A DNA stretch of 64,000 bases from Labrenzia sp. OB1. Its GTDB lineage: Bacteria > Pseudomonadota > Alphaproteobacteria > Rhizobiales > Stappiaceae. Location of the stretch: NCBI RefSeq assembly GCF_001624695.1, contig NZ_JSEP01000018.1, positions 1 to 64,000 on the forward strand, given 5' to 3'. Numbering within the stretch: the first letter of the stretch is position 1; every line of letters starts with the position of its first letter. A model generated the notes under the pieces. That model saw nothing but the letters and a program-made list of their open reading frames with translations. It made no database searches and was not told the origin of the DNA. Both the position numbers and the translations under genes were made by a program. Shown in pieces: positions 17,348 to 26,138 of the stretch.

Positions 17348-17701
17348 ATGAGCCAGCAGCACAAGGGACCGTTTGCCGGAAACGGCGGGTCTGGAAAAGG
17401 CAGACCGGGATTGATGGCTGCCGCCGCCGCGGCGCTTGCCTTGTCGGCCGTGCAGCCTGCCGTGGCGCAGTCGGGGCGGCCCGACACGCGCTCGATGAGC
17501 TGCGCACAGGTTCAGTCTCTCATCAACCAGCGCGGCGGCGTCGTGCTGAGCACCGGCCAGCATACGTTCGACAGATACGTGGCGAACCGGAATTTCTGCC
17601 AGCATGGCGAAATTCTCAAACGCGACTACGTGCCGACCAAGGACAACAACAGGTGCTATGTCCAGAGATGCTCCAACAATCAGCCGTTCTATTTCGACTG
17701 A
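17348..17701 (+). CDS. Exported four-cysteine protein, paralogue 1 of 3
   Basis: A 117-residue protein with a signal peptide (GRPGLMAAAAAALALSAVQPAVAQ) and a mature part of about 75 residues. The mature part has the pattern RPDTRSMSCAQVQSLINQRG, an ST.Q.TFDRYV segment, a second Cys (NFCQ), then YVPTKDN and two more Cys. Two further genes downstream encode the same pattern. I do not recognise a named family; four conserved cysteines suggest two disulfides in the periplasm. I chose ATG 17348 because GGGA lies at a good distance upstream; ATG codons at 17330 and 17342 are alternatives. Confidence 0.72.
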   Translation: MSQQHKGPFAGNGGSGKGRPGLMAAAAAALALSAVQPAVAQSGRPDTRSMSCAQVQSLINQRGGVVLSTGQHTFDRYVANRNFCQHGEILKRDYVPTKDNNRCYVQRCSNNQPFYFD

Positions 17702-17756
17702 GTGAGCTGATCGCCCGCAGATCCCGGGGCCATCACCGATCGGGAGGGACTTGCAG

Positions 17757-18086
17757 ATGACCGCAATGGTCAAGACGGTGTTCCGGAGGCTGCCGGTGGT
17801 GGCGGCTATCGGGGCCTTTTTCCTTCAGCCCGGCCTCCTGCAGGTTCAGGCACAGTCCGCACGGCCCGATACGCGCTCCATGAACTGCGCTCAGGCGCAG
17901 GCCATGGTCAAGCAGCGGGGCACAATCGTCATGTCGACCGGGCCGACGACCTACGAGACCTTTGTCGCCGATGCCCGCTATTGCGTTCCACGGGCAAGTT
18001 CGGTCCGGGCCAGATTTGCACCGACGAAAGACGATCCGAAATGTCCGGTCGGCAACAGGTGTTACCAGAACCGGAACAACCGCTGA
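17757..18086 (+). CDS. Exported four-cysteine protein, paralogue 2 of 3
   Basis: A 109-residue protein with a signal peptide ending near LQVQAQS. The mature part repeats the family pattern: RPDTRSMNCAQAQAMVKQRG, STGPTTYETFVADARYC, then FAPTKDDPKC and NRCYQ. The start at 17757 has GGGAGGG at 17742-17748. It is 55 bp after paralogue 1, most likely in the same transcript. Mature sequences of 1 and 2 are closer to each other than to 3. Function unknown; the compact four-Cys layout argues for a secreted or periplasmic structural or binding role. Confidence 0.72.
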   Translation: MTAMVKTVFRRLPVVAAIGAFFLQPGLLQVQAQSARPDTRSMNCAQAQAMVKQRGTIVMSTGPTTYETFVADARYCVPRASSVRARFAPTKDDPKCPVGNRCYQNRNNR

Positions 18087-18283
18087 CCGATCTGAAAATC
18101 ATGGAGCGTCGGGTGTCCAGGCCACTGTGCCGTTCTGCCCGTGTCGTAATTTTTTCCGGCAAGACTATCAATGCTGCCCGCATGGGCTATTGCAAATGGA
18201 CCCCGTTTCACAAATATGGAACAAGGAGTACTGAAGCTCTTTTGTTAAATAAATTTGCCTGAAATCTCAGGAAAGGCTTTGCG

Positions 18284-18622
18284 ATGAACGCGAACAACAA
18301 CAAGAAACAACTATCAATTGCAGGGCTTGGCGTTGGAGCCGGGCTGGGTTGCGCTGCGTTGTTCTTGACTGTGCTGTCCGCGGAAGCGCAGACCCGGAGG
18401 CAACCCGACACCACCGCGCTCACTTGCGCGCAAACGCAGGCGTTGATTGACAAGTTCGGCGCGATCAACCTGAAATCCGGTCCCTACAAGTTCGACCGCT
18501 ATGTTTCTGGCAGGAACCAGTGCGTTTCGGCCGGGAATGTGATCAGGACGACATATGTGCCGACCAAGGATGATTCCAGCTGTCCGGTAAAGATCTGTGC
18601 CGAGCAGGGCCAGCAACAATAA
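18284..18622 (+). CDS. Exported four-cysteine protein, paralogue 3 of 3
   Basis: A 112-residue protein with a longer signal region (LSIAGLGVGAGLGCAALFLTVLSAEAQ) and a mature part RRQPDTTALTCAQTQALIDKFG, KFDRYVSGRNQCVS, TYVPTKDDSSC and KICAEQGQQQ. The ribosome site AGGAAAGG is at 18270-18277. It is separated from paralogue 2 by 197 bp of lower-GC sequence and so may have its own promoter. It is more diverged than the other two but keeps the CAQ, FDRYV and PTKD blocks and all four Cys. Confidence 0.72.
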   Translation: MNANNNKKQLSIAGLGVGAGLGCAALFLTVLSAEAQTRRQPDTTALTCAQTQALIDKFGAINLKSGPYKFDRYVSGRNQCVSAGNVIRTTYVPTKDDSSCPVKICAEQGQQQ

Positions 18623-18703
18623 TCAGTTCTCCCGAGCGAGCCGGGCGAACGCCCGATACATCGTTCGACAAATCAGTTGCCGGCGGCGAGATACCATGAC
18701 GCC

Positions 18704-18739
18704 AAAAGCGCGCCGCACGGATATGTCCACGCGGCGCGT
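18704..18739 (-). terminator. Terminator at the end of pheT
   Basis: On the minus strand a GC stem (GCGCCGC at 18737-18731 with GCGGCGC at 18717-18711, extended by further pairs) is followed by TTTT. It lies about 22 bp after the pheT stop and ends the pheS-to-pheT transcript. Confidence 0.6.
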
Positions 18740-18760
18740 CGTGATTCAACGGTCCGGCAA

Positions 18761-21178
18761 TCAGCTCCGCAGGGTGCCGCCGGTGGCTTTCTCGACATTG
18801 GCGATGATCCGGGCTGAAACAGCGTCGATCTCCTCGTCCGTCAGGGTCTTCTGGCGCGGCTGGAGCGTGACGTCGATGGCGACGGATTTCTGGTCGTCCG
18901 GAACGCCCTTGCCTTCGTAGATGTCGAAAAGAGTGACCTCGGAAATCAGGGACTTCTCCGCGCCGCGCGCCGCTTTCAGGAGTGTTTCCGCCGATACGTC
19001 CCGGGCCACGAGGAAAGCGAAGTCGCGCCGGACCGGCATGAGGCCGCTCGCGTTCAGCGCGCCCCTGGACCGGCCGCTCTTGCCCTTGGCCTGCGGCAGG
19101 GCATCGAGATAAATCTCGAATGCGGCCAGCGGACCTTCGATGTCCAGCATGGCGAGCGTGCGCGGATGAATTTCCCCGAATACGGCCAGGGTGTTCTTGG
19201 GGCCGAGCTTCAGGCAGCCGGACCGCCCCGGATGGAAGGTTGCCGGGGCATCCGCGACGACCTGAAGCTTGTCGACAGGCGCGCCGATTGCGGCCAGCGC
19301 GGCTTCCGCGTCGGCCTTGACGTCGAAAACATCCACATCGCCGGAGGCGCCCGACCAGTGGCGGCCGGCCCCCTGCAGTTTCGCCGTGCCGCGGCGCACG
19401 CCTGCGGCGACCATCTTCTGGCCGTCCGGCGTATCGTTCTCGAACACCTGTCCGATTTCGAAAAGGGCGACATCCCCGAAGCCGCGGTCCGCATTGCGCT
19501 GGGCAGCCGCCAGCAGACCCGGCAGCAGGCTCGGGCGCATGTCCGACATTTCAGGGGAGATAGGATTGGCCAGAGCCAGTGCCGCGTTGCCACCGCCGAA
19601 AAGCTCTGCCTGGCCCCTGGCGATGAACGACCAGGTGACCGCCTCGTTGAAGCCCCGGGCGGCAAGCGCGCGCCGGGATTTGCCACGGCGGATCTGACTG
19701 GTGGTCAGCACCTTCTGCCCCACGGTGCCCTGGCGCGGCAGCGGCGTCAGCGGAACCCGGTCCAGCCCGATGATGCGCACGACCTCTTCCACAAGATCTG
19801 CCTTGCCTTCAATGTCGGGCCGCCAGCTCGGGGCTGCGACACGAACCGTGTCACCGGCCCCCGAAATCCAGAACCCGAGGGATTTCAGGACGACATTGGC
19901 TTCCGCGTGCGAGAGGTCCACGCCGGACAGCCGCCGGATCTCCGAATAGGGGAAATCGATGATGTTGCTGCTCTCGGGAACCGATCCGGCCTGGACCGCC
20001 TCGGAGGCTTCGCCTCCGCACAGATCCAGCACCATGCGCGTGGCAAATTCCAGTCCCGGCATCATGTAGTCCGGATCGACACCGCGCTCGAAGCGGTAGC
20101 GGGCGTCCGTGTTGATGCCGAGCTTGCGGCCGGTGGCGGCGATGTCGTCCTCGTCCCACAAGGCGGATTCGATGAGAACGTTGACGGTCTCTTCGGTGCA
20201 GCCGGAGGGCACGCCTCCGAGAATGCCACCAAGGCTCTCGACACTGTTGTCGTCGGAAATCACGCAGACCGTCTCGTCGACGTCGTAGGTCTTGCCGTTG
20301 AGGCCTTCGAGGCTTTCGCCTCTCCGGCCGCGCCGGACCACGAGATCGCCCCTGACCTTGTCGGCGTCAAAGACGTGCAGCGGCCTTCCCTGGTCGAAGG
20401 TGATGTAGTTGGTGATGTCCACGAGGATGTTGATCGGCCTCAGGCCGATGGCCGTCAGCCGGTCCTGAAGCCATTGCGGCGACGGGCCGTTCTTCACGTT
20501 CCTGACCATGCGCAGGCCGAACGCCTTGCACATCGCCTTGGTGCCGGCGAAATCGAGCTTCACGTCGACCGGGCAGGGGTAGCTGCCGCGGATCTGCTCG
20601 TGAGAGCGTTCCTTGAGTTTGCCGAGCCCGGCCGCGGCCAGGTCCCGCGCGATCCCGTGAACGCCCGTGCAATCGGGGCGGTTCGGTGTGAGGCCGATTT
20701 CGATCACGGGCTCGTCCAGCCCCGCCCATTCGGCATAGCTCATGCCGACAGGCGCGTCTTCGGGCAGATCGATGATGCCGTCATGCTCTTCGGACAGTTC
20801 CAGCTCGCGCTCCGAGCACATCATGCCGAAGCTTTCCACGTCGCGGATCTTGCCGACCGACAGGGTCATGTCGAGACCAGGTACATAATCGCCCGGCTTG
20901 CCGAGCACACCGAGGAGGCCTGCTCGGGCATTCGGCGCGCCGCAGACGATCTGGACAGGGTCGCCCTGACCGGTATCGACCTTCAGGACGCGCAGGCGGT
21001 CCGCGTTCGGATGCTGTTCGGCCTCCAGGACCCTGGCGATACGGAAGGGCTTCAGACGGTCGGCGCGGTTGGTGACCTCTTCCACTTCCAGCCCGATCAT
21101 CGTGAGGCGTTCCACGATCTCCTCCAGGCCGGCATCGGTATCCAGGTGCTCCTTGAGCCAGGAAAGGGTGAATTTCAT
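18761..21178 (-). CDS. pheT: Phenylalanine-tRNA ligase beta subunit
   Basis: An 805-residue PheT, partner of PheS in the heterotetrameric cytoplasmic enzyme that charges tRNA-Phe. Domains in order: N-terminal tRNA-binding OB domain (~40-150, [19 protein letters not shown]), B3/B4 editing domain (~210-390, [17 protein letters not shown]), B5 (~400-470), catalytic-like core (~480-700, [11 protein letters not shown]) and C-terminal ferredoxin-fold anticodon-binding domain (~710-805, [10 protein letters not shown]). Full length. In most bacteria it directly follows pheS; here a membrane-protein gene lies between them. A terminator follows at 18704-18739. Confidence 0.97.
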   Translation of the reverse strand: MKFTLSWLKEHLDTDAGLEEIVERLTMIGLEVEEVTNRADRLKPFRIARVLEAEQHPNADRLRVLKVDTGQGDPVQIVCGAPNARAGLLGVLGKPGDYVPGLDMTLSVGKIRDVESFGMMCSERELELSEEHDGIIDLPEDAPVGMSYAEWAGLDEPVIEIGLTPNRPDCTGVHGIARDLAAAGLGKLKERSHEQIRGSYPCPVDVKLDFAGTKAMCKAFGLRMVRNVKNGPSPQWLQDRLTAIGLRPINILVDITNYITFDQGRPLHVFDADKVRGDLVVRRGRRGESLEGLNGKTYDVDETVCVISDDNSVESLGGILGGVPSGCTEETVNVLIESALWDEDDIAATGRKLGINTDARYRFERGVDPDYMMPGLEFATRMVLDLCGGEASEAVQAGSVPESSNIIDFPYSEIRRLSGVDLSHAEANVVLKSLGFWISGAGDTVRVAAPSWRPDIEGKADLVEEVVRIIGLDRVPLTPLPRQGTVGQKVLTTSQIRRGKSRRALAARGFNEAVTWSFIARGQAELFGGGNAALALANPISPEMSDMRPSLLPGLLAAAQRNADRGFGDVALFEIGQVFENDTPDGQKMVAAGVRRGTAKLQGAGRHWSGASGDVDVFDVKADAEAALAAIGAPVDKLQVVADAPATFHPGRSGCLKLGPKNTLAVFGEIHPRTLAMLDIEGPLAAFEIYLDALPQAKGKSGRSRGALNASGLMPVRRDFAFLVARDVSAETLLKAARGAEKSLISEVTLFDIYEGKGVPDDQKSVAIDVTLQPRQKTLTDEEIDAVSARIIANVEKATGGTLRS

Positions 21179-21237
21179 GAGTGTTGCTCTTTGTCGGTCG
21201 TGCAGCGCATGAGCGCGCGAATCTGATGAAGTGGCGG

Positions 21238-21891
21238 TTAGTTGTTGAACCGGTCCAGCTCTGGAATGATCGTGGCCTGACCGTAGCTGTTGGCGAACCG
21301 GCGGCCGATATCTGACAGGTCCTGTGTCCAGAAGCGCACCATTTCCGGTGTGATCTGCTGTCCCGTGGCAATCGCCTGGGCCGCTTCCGTTTCAATCCTG
21401 TCCCGCAGGATGCCGAGCTCGAACTGGGCGGAATACTCGGCCCTGTACTTGCCCAGCCAGCCCATGGCGACAATCGCCACCATCACCAGAACCGCGGCGC
21501 TGCTGGTGAGGCCGGCCCATTTGGCCGTACCGCCGATACGCCGGTCGCTGGCGATCAGCACGATCGATGCAATGGTCAGAAAGGCGACGATATAGATCGC
21601 CTGGAGAAAGCTCTGGTATTTTTCCGCCGAACTTGCCTCATGGCCGGCGCGCAGCCGGGTGATGCGGTCGCGCAGATACAGCAGGGCGTCGGCTTCCGTG
21701 CCGAGCTTGTCGCGGAAATAGGTATCGCAAAACCGCAAACGGCCCCGGCTTTCGATCTTTTCGGCACAGGCCTCCAGAAACGATGTCGGTGTCGCGACAC
21801 GGCTATCCTTGTCGGAGGTCTGGGCCGCCACCGGAAGGATGGCGGCGAGTGACAGAGCGGCAAGAATGAATAAGCGGGTCAGCAGTGACAT
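21238..21891 (-). CDS. Membrane protein of unknown function between pheS and pheT
   Basis: A 217-residue protein with a signal peptide ([18 protein letters not shown]), a 75-residue region with two Cys (LEACAEK and LRFCDTYF), two membrane helices at about 95-113 and 128-147, and a C-terminal domain of about 65 residues rich in Glu, Gln and Arg. The predicted topology puts the Cys region in the periplasm. I cannot assign a family. It is on the same strand as pheS (31 bp upstream) and pheT (59 bp downstream), so all three are probably co-transcribed. Codon use looks like the neighbours, so it is not an obvious recent arrival. Confidence 0.75.
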   Translation of the reverse strand: MSLLTRLFILAALSLAAILPVAAQTSDKDSRVATPTSFLEACAEKIESRGRLRFCDTYFRDKLGTEADALLYLRDRITRLRAGHEASSAEKYQSFLQAIYIVAFLTIASIVLIASDRRIGGTAKWAGLTSSAAVLVMVAIVAMGWLGKYRAEYSAQFELGILRDRIETEAAQAIATGQQITPEMVRFWTQDLSDIGRRFANSYGQATIIPELDRFNN

Positions 21892-21922
21892 GGGTATACG
21901 CCCCCCTTGAAGGTCCTGACGG

Positions 21923-23005
21923 TTAACTGGACAACCCGCCGAACAGCGTCGGCAGATCGAGAGGGCGGAAGCCGTAGTGCTGGATCCAGCGCACGTCCGC
22001 GTCGAAGAACGCCCTGAGATCCGGCATGCCGTATTTCAGCATGGCGATGCGGTCGATCCCCATGCCCCAGGCAAAGCCCTGGTAGACGTCCGGATCGAGA
22101 CCGCAATTACGGATGACATTCGGGTGCACCATGCCGCAGCCGAGAATTTCCAGCCAGTCGTCTCCCTGGCCGATCTTCACTTCGCCGCCCGAGCGGTCGC
22201 ACTGGATGTCCACTTCCATGGACGGCTCGGTGAACGGGAAGAAGCTCGGCCGGAAGCGCATCTTGACGTCCTCGACTTCGAAGAAGGCCTTGCAGAATTC
22301 CCTGAGCACCCATTTCAGGTGGCCGAAATGGCTCTCCTTGTCGATGACGAGCCCTTCCACCTGATGGAACATCGGCGTGTGGGTCTGGTCGCTGTCGCAG
22401 CGATAGGTCCGCCCAGGAATGATGACGCGGATCGGCGGCTCCTGGTCGCGCATGGTGCGGATCTGCACCGGCGAGGTATGGGTGCGCAGCAACAGGCGTT
22501 CGCCGTCTTCCTTCGGATTGAAGAAGAATGTGTCGTGCATCTCGCGCGCCGGATGGCCTTCGGGAAAGTTGAGCGCCGTGAAGTTCAGTTCATCGGTTTC
22601 GATGTCCGGACCTTCCGCGATGGAAAAGCCCATATCCGCGAAGATCGCAGTAAGTTCGTCAATCACCTGGCTGACCGGATGTATCCTTCCGGTTTCCGCC
22701 GGAGACGGGCGCAGCGGCAGGGTGATATCGATCTTTTCGCCGGCAAGGCGGGCTTCCAGCGCGGCTTCCGCCAGAACGTTCTTGCGGGTGGCGATGGCCT
22801 CGGTGATTTTCGCTTTCAGGCCGTTGAGGGCAGGGCCCATCACCTGGCGTTCTTCCGGGGTCATTTTGCCGAGCGTTTTCATCTGCTCCGAGATGGAGCC
22901 CTTCTTGCCAAGGACGTTGACCCGCAGCTCTTCCAGGGCAGCTTCGCTCTCCGCGCTTTCGATAGCGGCCAGGAGTTCGGATTCAAGAGTATCAAGATTG
23001 GACAT
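21923..23005 (-). CDS. pheS: Phenylalanine-tRNA ligase alpha subunit
   Basis: A 360-residue PheS, the catalytic class II subunit. The N-terminal coiled coil covers about 1-90. Motif blocks are [19 protein letters not shown] (~113), [19 protein letters not shown] (~200, motif 2), [17 protein letters not shown] (~255) and [17 protein letters not shown] (~315, motif 3). Full length for an alphaproteobacterial PheS. It is first in the pheS-orf-pheT unit. The upstream 100 bp contain mutually exclusive inverted repeats that could form an attenuator (see the regulatory entry). rplT, often found upstream, is not adjacent here. Confidence 0.97.
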   Translation of the reverse strand: MSNLDTLESELLAAIESAESEAALEELRVNVLGKKGSISEQMKTLGKMTPEERQVMGPALNGLKAKITEAIATRKNVLAEAALEARLAGEKIDITLPLRPSPAETGRIHPVSQVIDELTAIFADMGFSIAEGPDIETDELNFTALNFPEGHPAREMHDTFFFNPKEDGERLLLRTHTSPVQIRTMRDQEPPIRVIIPGRTYRCDSDQTHTPMFHQVEGLVIDKESHFGHLKWVLREFCKAFFEVEDVKMRFRPSFFPFTEPSMEVDIQCDRSGGEVKIGQGDDWLEILGCGMVHPNVIRNCGLDPDVYQGFAWGMGIDRIAMLKYGMPDLRAFFDADVRWIQHYGFRPLDLPTLFGGLSS

Positions 23006-23058
23006 GCGTGCTCAGATGGTTCGCGCGCGGCGCGCGCATGATGTCGAAACAGAAAGTC

Positions 23059-23123
23059 GGGGTCTTTTAGCGAATAATCGCACACATTGCCACGGTCTCA
23101 GCCGCATTAATGCGTGAGACCCC
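23059..23123 (-). promoter_or_regulatory. Competing hairpins in the pheS leader
   Basis: On the minus strand GGGGTCTCA (23123-23115) can pair with TGAGACC (23100-23094), extended by CGCAT/ATGCG, or with AGACCCC (23065-23059) further down. The downstream alternative is followed by a weakly T-rich stretch. Mutually exclusive pairing just before an aminoacyl-tRNA synthetase gene suggests attenuation. No Phe-rich leader peptide is obvious; a short frame from 23085 has only two Phe codons (TTT CTG TTT). The remaining part of the 408-bp gap (23124-23413) shows no gene. Confidence 0.3.
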
Positions 23124-23413
23124 GTGAGGAGGAAAAGCGCTGGAATTGAAGCGCATTAGCGCCTAAATCGTCCGCAGGCAGGCCCTTGTGGCGCAATGCG
23201 GCGCTGGCCAACGTCCGCAATTGCGCGCAATCCGGTGACGGGTCCGGAACGTTGGATATGTGTGATGCGGTCACTCATGCGCGTCAATCTACTCCACGGA
23301 CAGGGGATGGCAAGCAAAAAGGCAATTCAGGGAACTGCGCGCAGGACCGGAGGTGTACGCACGGTATTTGCCTTTTTGAAAGGAGGGGCGGTCAAGGCCG
23401 GCACTCTCGGAGA

Positions 23414-24352
23414 TCAGGGGCGGACGAGTGGATCCTGCCCGGTAACCGAGTCCGCCCCCTTCGGCCGCCCGATGGAGGCCTGCAGCTCTTCTTTCAGCCA
23501 ATTGCCGAAGGCCCGCTTGGCTTTTGTCTCCGGTGCATTCCGGCCGCTGATCAGCCAGTAGGCCATGCCCGTCGCAGGGCGTTCGGGAAAAGGGGCGATC
23601 ACCTGGCCGCAATTCACCGCGTAGACGGCGAGTGTCTCCCAGGCGAGGAAGATGCCCTGGCCGGCAATGGCTGCGTCGAGGCACAGGGAGCCGTCGGAGA
23701 ATGTCGGGCCGCACTGCAGAATGCTCTCGTCCAGCCCGAACAGGTCCAGCCAGCTCTTCCAGGTAAACATCTGCCCCGGATCGTGGATGATCGGCAGCTT
23801 GCCGATGTCCTTCGGTTCCCTGATCTTTTCGGCAAGTGCCGGACTGCACACCGGGAAGACCCGCTGGTTCAGCAGTTTTTCCGCTTTGACGCCGGGGTAG
23901 GGGCCGCGTCCGACGCGTATGCAAAGGTCCACGTCCGACGAATCCGGATCGACCAGATCGACCGTCGCCTCCACCCGAACCCGGATGCCGGGATGCGCCT
24001 TGCTGAAGGCTTTCAGGTGCCAGACGAGCCATTTGCCTGCGAAGACAGGGGCCACGGAGATCGTCAAAGCATCTTCCCTGCCGCGCTGCGTGGTGGCCAC
24101 CGCAGTGGAAAGCGACGTCATGGCGGACGCCAGGTGCGGCTGCATCGCGAACATATGCGCGGTGGGAAGAAGCAACCTGTTCTGCCGTTCGAACAGTTGC
24201 ACGCCAAGCTGGGCTTCCGTCTTCTGCACCTGCTGGCTGACGGCGCCGACAGTGACGCCGAGTTCTTCCGCGGCTGCCTTGACTGAGCCAAGACGGGCGA
24301 CGGCTTCCACGGCCCTGAGGCCGGACAGGTGAATGCGGTTCAGATTTTTCAT
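23414..24352 (-). CDS. LysR-family transcriptional regulator, GcvA-like
   Basis: A 312-residue LysR-type regulator. The winged helix-turn-helix is at about 8-66 (LSGLRAVEAVARLGSVKAAAEELGVTVGAVSQQVQKTEAQLG), and the substrate-binding domain of about 92-300 begins LTISVAPVFAGKWLVWHL, a signature of the GcvA/AmpR subgroup, and includes DVDLCIRVGRGPYPGV. It is a cytoplasmic DNA-binding protein. It is divergent from a small gene at 24488, and the gap holds inverted repeats likely to be its own operator. The C-terminal tail after KEELQASIG is slightly long. The effector is not predictable from sequence. Confidence 0.92.
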   Translation of the reverse strand: MKNLNRIHLSGLRAVEAVARLGSVKAAAEELGVTVGAVSQQVQKTEAQLGVQLFERQNRLLLPTAHMFAMQPHLASAMTSLSTAVATTQRGREDALTISVAPVFAGKWLVWHLKAFSKAHPGIRVRVEATVDLVDPDSSDVDLCIRVGRGPYPGVKAEKLLNQRVFPVCSPALAEKIREPKDIGKLPIIHDPGQMFTWKSWLDLFGLDESILQCGPTFSDGSLCLDAAIAGQGIFLAWETLAVYAVNCGQVIAPFPERPATGMAYWLISGRNAPETKAKRAFGNWLKEELQASIGRPKGADSVTGQDPLVRP

Positions 24353-24354
24353 TA

Positions 24355-24410
24355 TAGATAATCTAAACCAATCAGCAGAAAAAGTCGATTTTTATAGCCA
24401 AAAAATTGGT
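24355..24410. promoter_or_regulatory. Dyads in the LysR/small-gene divergent promoter
   Basis: Two symmetric elements lie just upstream of the LysR start: TAGATAATCTA at 24355-24365, a perfect 11-bp dyad, and the separated pair ACCAAT (24367-24372) with ATTGGT (24405-24410). The region is AT-rich and lies between divergent genes, the usual place for a LysR operator. Assignment to this LysR is inference. Confidence 0.35.
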
Positions 24411-24487
24411 CTAAATAAAAGCATAGCTAAATTCAGAAAAAGAAGGATTTGGCGATGACAAGAACAATAATAAGGAGACTTAAAGTC

Positions 24488-24625
24488 ATGATGAAACTGT
24501 TTATGCGCCGCCAGCTGACCGCCAGACCGGCGTCCGCTTACGACCGCACGGATCCGCTGTCCCATCCTGCGATCCAGCGCATGAGCCAGCGCGAACTGGC
24601 TGACCTGCCGTTGAACCGGCGTTGA
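24488..24625 (+). CDS. Short protein of 45 residues ending in a SHPAIQRMSQRELADLP motif
   Basis: A very short gene with a strong ribosome site (AAGGAG at 24472-24477) and start ATG at 24488 (a second ATG follows at once). The product has a basic N-terminus (MMKLFMRRQLTARP) and then YDRTDPLSHPAIQRMSQRELADLP. I have seen this C-terminal style in short alphaproteobacterial proteins next to LysR genes, but I know of no function. It is divergent from the GcvA-like LysR and is followed by a strong terminator at 24709, so it forms a single-gene unit probably controlled by that regulator. Confidence 0.6.
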   Translation: MMKLFMRRQLTARPASAYDRTDPLSHPAIQRMSQRELADLPLNRR

Positions 24626-24705
24626 CGAGACCCTGATCGGCTTGTCGGCCGGTCATGACCGGTGTCTTTCGGTGGGAAGCCGATCGGGTGAATTTGCGAA
24701 GTCAG

Positions 24706-24736
24706 AAAACGGCGCCGGTGTCCCCGGCGCCGTTTC
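24706..24736. terminator. Strong terminator between the short gene and the tautomerase gene
   Basis: A perfect 10-bp stem, ACGGCGCCGG at 24709-24718 with CCGGCGCCGT at 24724-24733, followed by TT on the plus strand and preceded by AAAA, so it can act in both directions. It sits between two convergent genes. Confidence 0.8.
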
Positions 24737-24751
24737 TGTTTCGGCGTTCAG

Positions 24752-25159
24752 TCAGGCCTGCGGCACCGGAGCGCGATCGGCATAGTGTGCGATCCCGTTT
24801 CCAAAGGACCAGTTTTCCATCTTTGTTTCCACCAGATTGATGAAGATGTCTTCCGCCCGGACGCCGGCCTCCCGCACCAGCCCATCGGCAATCCGGGCAA
24901 ACAGCGCTTTCTTCTTTTCCACCGGCCGGGTGTCGCTGACGGTTAACTGGATGACGATCAGGTCGTCGGAGCGGCTGATGTCCATGTAATGACGGCCGAA
25001 CAGGAAGTCCTCCGGGGCATGTTCCGTGATCATCATGAATTTGTCATCCTCGGGCACGTCGAAGGTCTCCCGCATGGCCTGATAGATTTCAGCCAGTATG
25101 ACGGCTTTCCGTTCTGCGGATTTGGAGCCTTTCAGCAGGGATACGTTTGTCAGCGGCAT
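24752..25159 (-). CDS. Tautomerase family protein (Tautomerase_2 type)
   Basis: A 135-residue protein of the tautomerase superfamily. After removal of the start Met the N-terminus is Pro (PLTNVSLLKG), the catalytic base in this superfamily; this decides the start at 25159 rather than the in-frame ATG at 25171. The family blocks FDVPEDDKFMMITEH, SDDLIVIQLTVSDTRPVEKK and VETKMENWSFGNG match the group found beside LysR regulators. It probably acts on an enol or keto acid; the substrate is unknown. It is transcribed divergently from the LysR gene at 25263 and is most likely its target. Confidence 0.88.
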   Translation of the reverse strand: MPLTNVSLLKGSKSAERKAVILAEIYQAMRETFDVPEDDKFMMITEHAPEDFLFGRHYMDISRSDDLIVIQLTVSDTRPVEKKKALFARIADGLVREAGVRAEDIFINLVETKMENWSFGNGIAHYADRAPVPQA

Positions 25160-25210
25160 GTCGTCCTCCATTCGAAGCGGTGATGGACAGACGGTAGATG
25201 TGTGAGATAA

Positions 25211-25242
25211 ATTTCAAAAACAAATCTTTGATATTTCAAAAA
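25211..25242. promoter_or_regulatory. Direct repeats in the tautomerase/LysR divergent promoter
   Basis: ATTTCAAAAA occurs at 25211-25220 and again at 25233-25242, 22 bp apart (about two helical turns), in the AT-rich gap of about 100 bp between divergent genes. Position and spacing fit a LysR operator with two half-sites on one DNA face. Confidence 0.4.
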
Positions 25243-25262
25243 TCTAAAATTAGAATGATTGG

Positions 25263-26114
25263 ATGAGCGATCTCGATATGGATCTCCTGCGAGCATTCGT
25301 GCGTGTCACGGAAACCGGCAGCTTCACGCGAGCCGGACAGTTGACGGGCGCAAGCCAGTCGGCGGTCAGTGTGAAGATCCGGAAACTGGAAGAACGGCTC
25401 GGCGAGGCGTTGCTGAGCCGGTCGCCGCGCTCCGTGCGGTTGACAAGTTTCGGAGCACGGTTCCTGAACGATGCCCGCGACCTGATCGATCTTCATGACC
25501 GGATCGCTTCCCGCGTCTCCGGCGCGGAAGCGCGCAAGCCGTTGCTTCTTGGCATCAGCGATCATGCGGCAGGACACAAGCTGCCGGCCATCATCGCGGA
25601 GCTCAGCAAGGCGCTGCCCGGACACCGGCTTCATGTTTCTGCTGGTCTTTCTGAAGACCTTTACCGGGATTTCAAGGCCGGACTGTTCAGCGCCGTCATC
25701 GTGCGGGCGGAAGATGTCGACGTGCCGGGACAGACGGCCTTTGAGGAGGACCTTGTCTGGACGGCATCCGGAAATTTCGTCTGGCCGGCGGACAGTCCGT
25801 TTCCCCTGGTCGCGCTTAACGGCAGTTGCGCTCTGCGGCGGCTTGTCGTTGCAAGCCTCAAGGAAGCCGGGATCGCCCGGGAGGATGTTTTTACCGGGAC
25901 GGGCGTCGGTACGCTCCAGGCAGCCGTTGCCGCCGGACTTGGTATTGCCTGCCTCGACCGCAGAAACATGCCTGCAGGGTGCCGTGATGTCGGCAGTCTC
26001 TATTCACTTCCCACGCTGCCACTTACCCGGATGGCGCTCTACACTCGGGCGGACCGGGGGCAGGGGGGCGCCATCGGCTCGGCGATCCTGCGGGCTTTTC
26101 AGCAGCATGGATAG
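25263..26114 (+). CDS. LysR-family transcriptional regulator
   Basis: A 283-residue LysR protein. The winged helix-turn-helix is at 3-62 (DLLRAFVRVTETGSFTRAGQLTGASQSAVSVKIRKLEERLGEALL), and the effector domain covers about 90-283 with LLLGISDHAAGHKLPAII and VGTLQAAVAAGLGIACLDRR. It resembles regulators that sit opposite tautomerase genes. It is cytoplasmic and probably autoregulated through the shared promoter. There is no Cys or membrane part. The start ATG at 25263 is the first in frame; no clear ribosome site is seen, which is common for LysR genes. Confidence 0.9.
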   Translation: MSDLDMDLLRAFVRVTETGSFTRAGQLTGASQSAVSVKIRKLEERLGEALLSRSPRSVRLTSFGARFLNDARDLIDLHDRIASRVSGAEARKPLLLGISDHAAGHKLPAIIAELSKALPGHRLHVSAGLSEDLYRDFKAGLFSAVIVRAEDVDVPGQTAFEEDLVWTASGNFVWPADSPFPLVALNGSCALRRLVVASLKEAGIAREDVFTGTGVGTLQAAVAAGLGIACLDRRNMPAGCRDVGSLYSLPTLPLTRMALYTRADRGQGGAIGSAILRAFQQHG

Positions 26115-26138
26115 GTTCAACGGCGCTCGGAAAATGCC

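Noticed and set aside
19166..21226. 686-residue open frame opposite pheT
   Set aside because: An antisense shadow: the frame has no domain, and the opposite strand encodes a full PheT with all domains.
22879..23085. 68-residue open frame overlapping the pheS start (minus strand)
   Set aside because: It runs into pheS in another frame and has no clear ribosome site. Only its first residues could be a leader peptide, with just two Phe codons.
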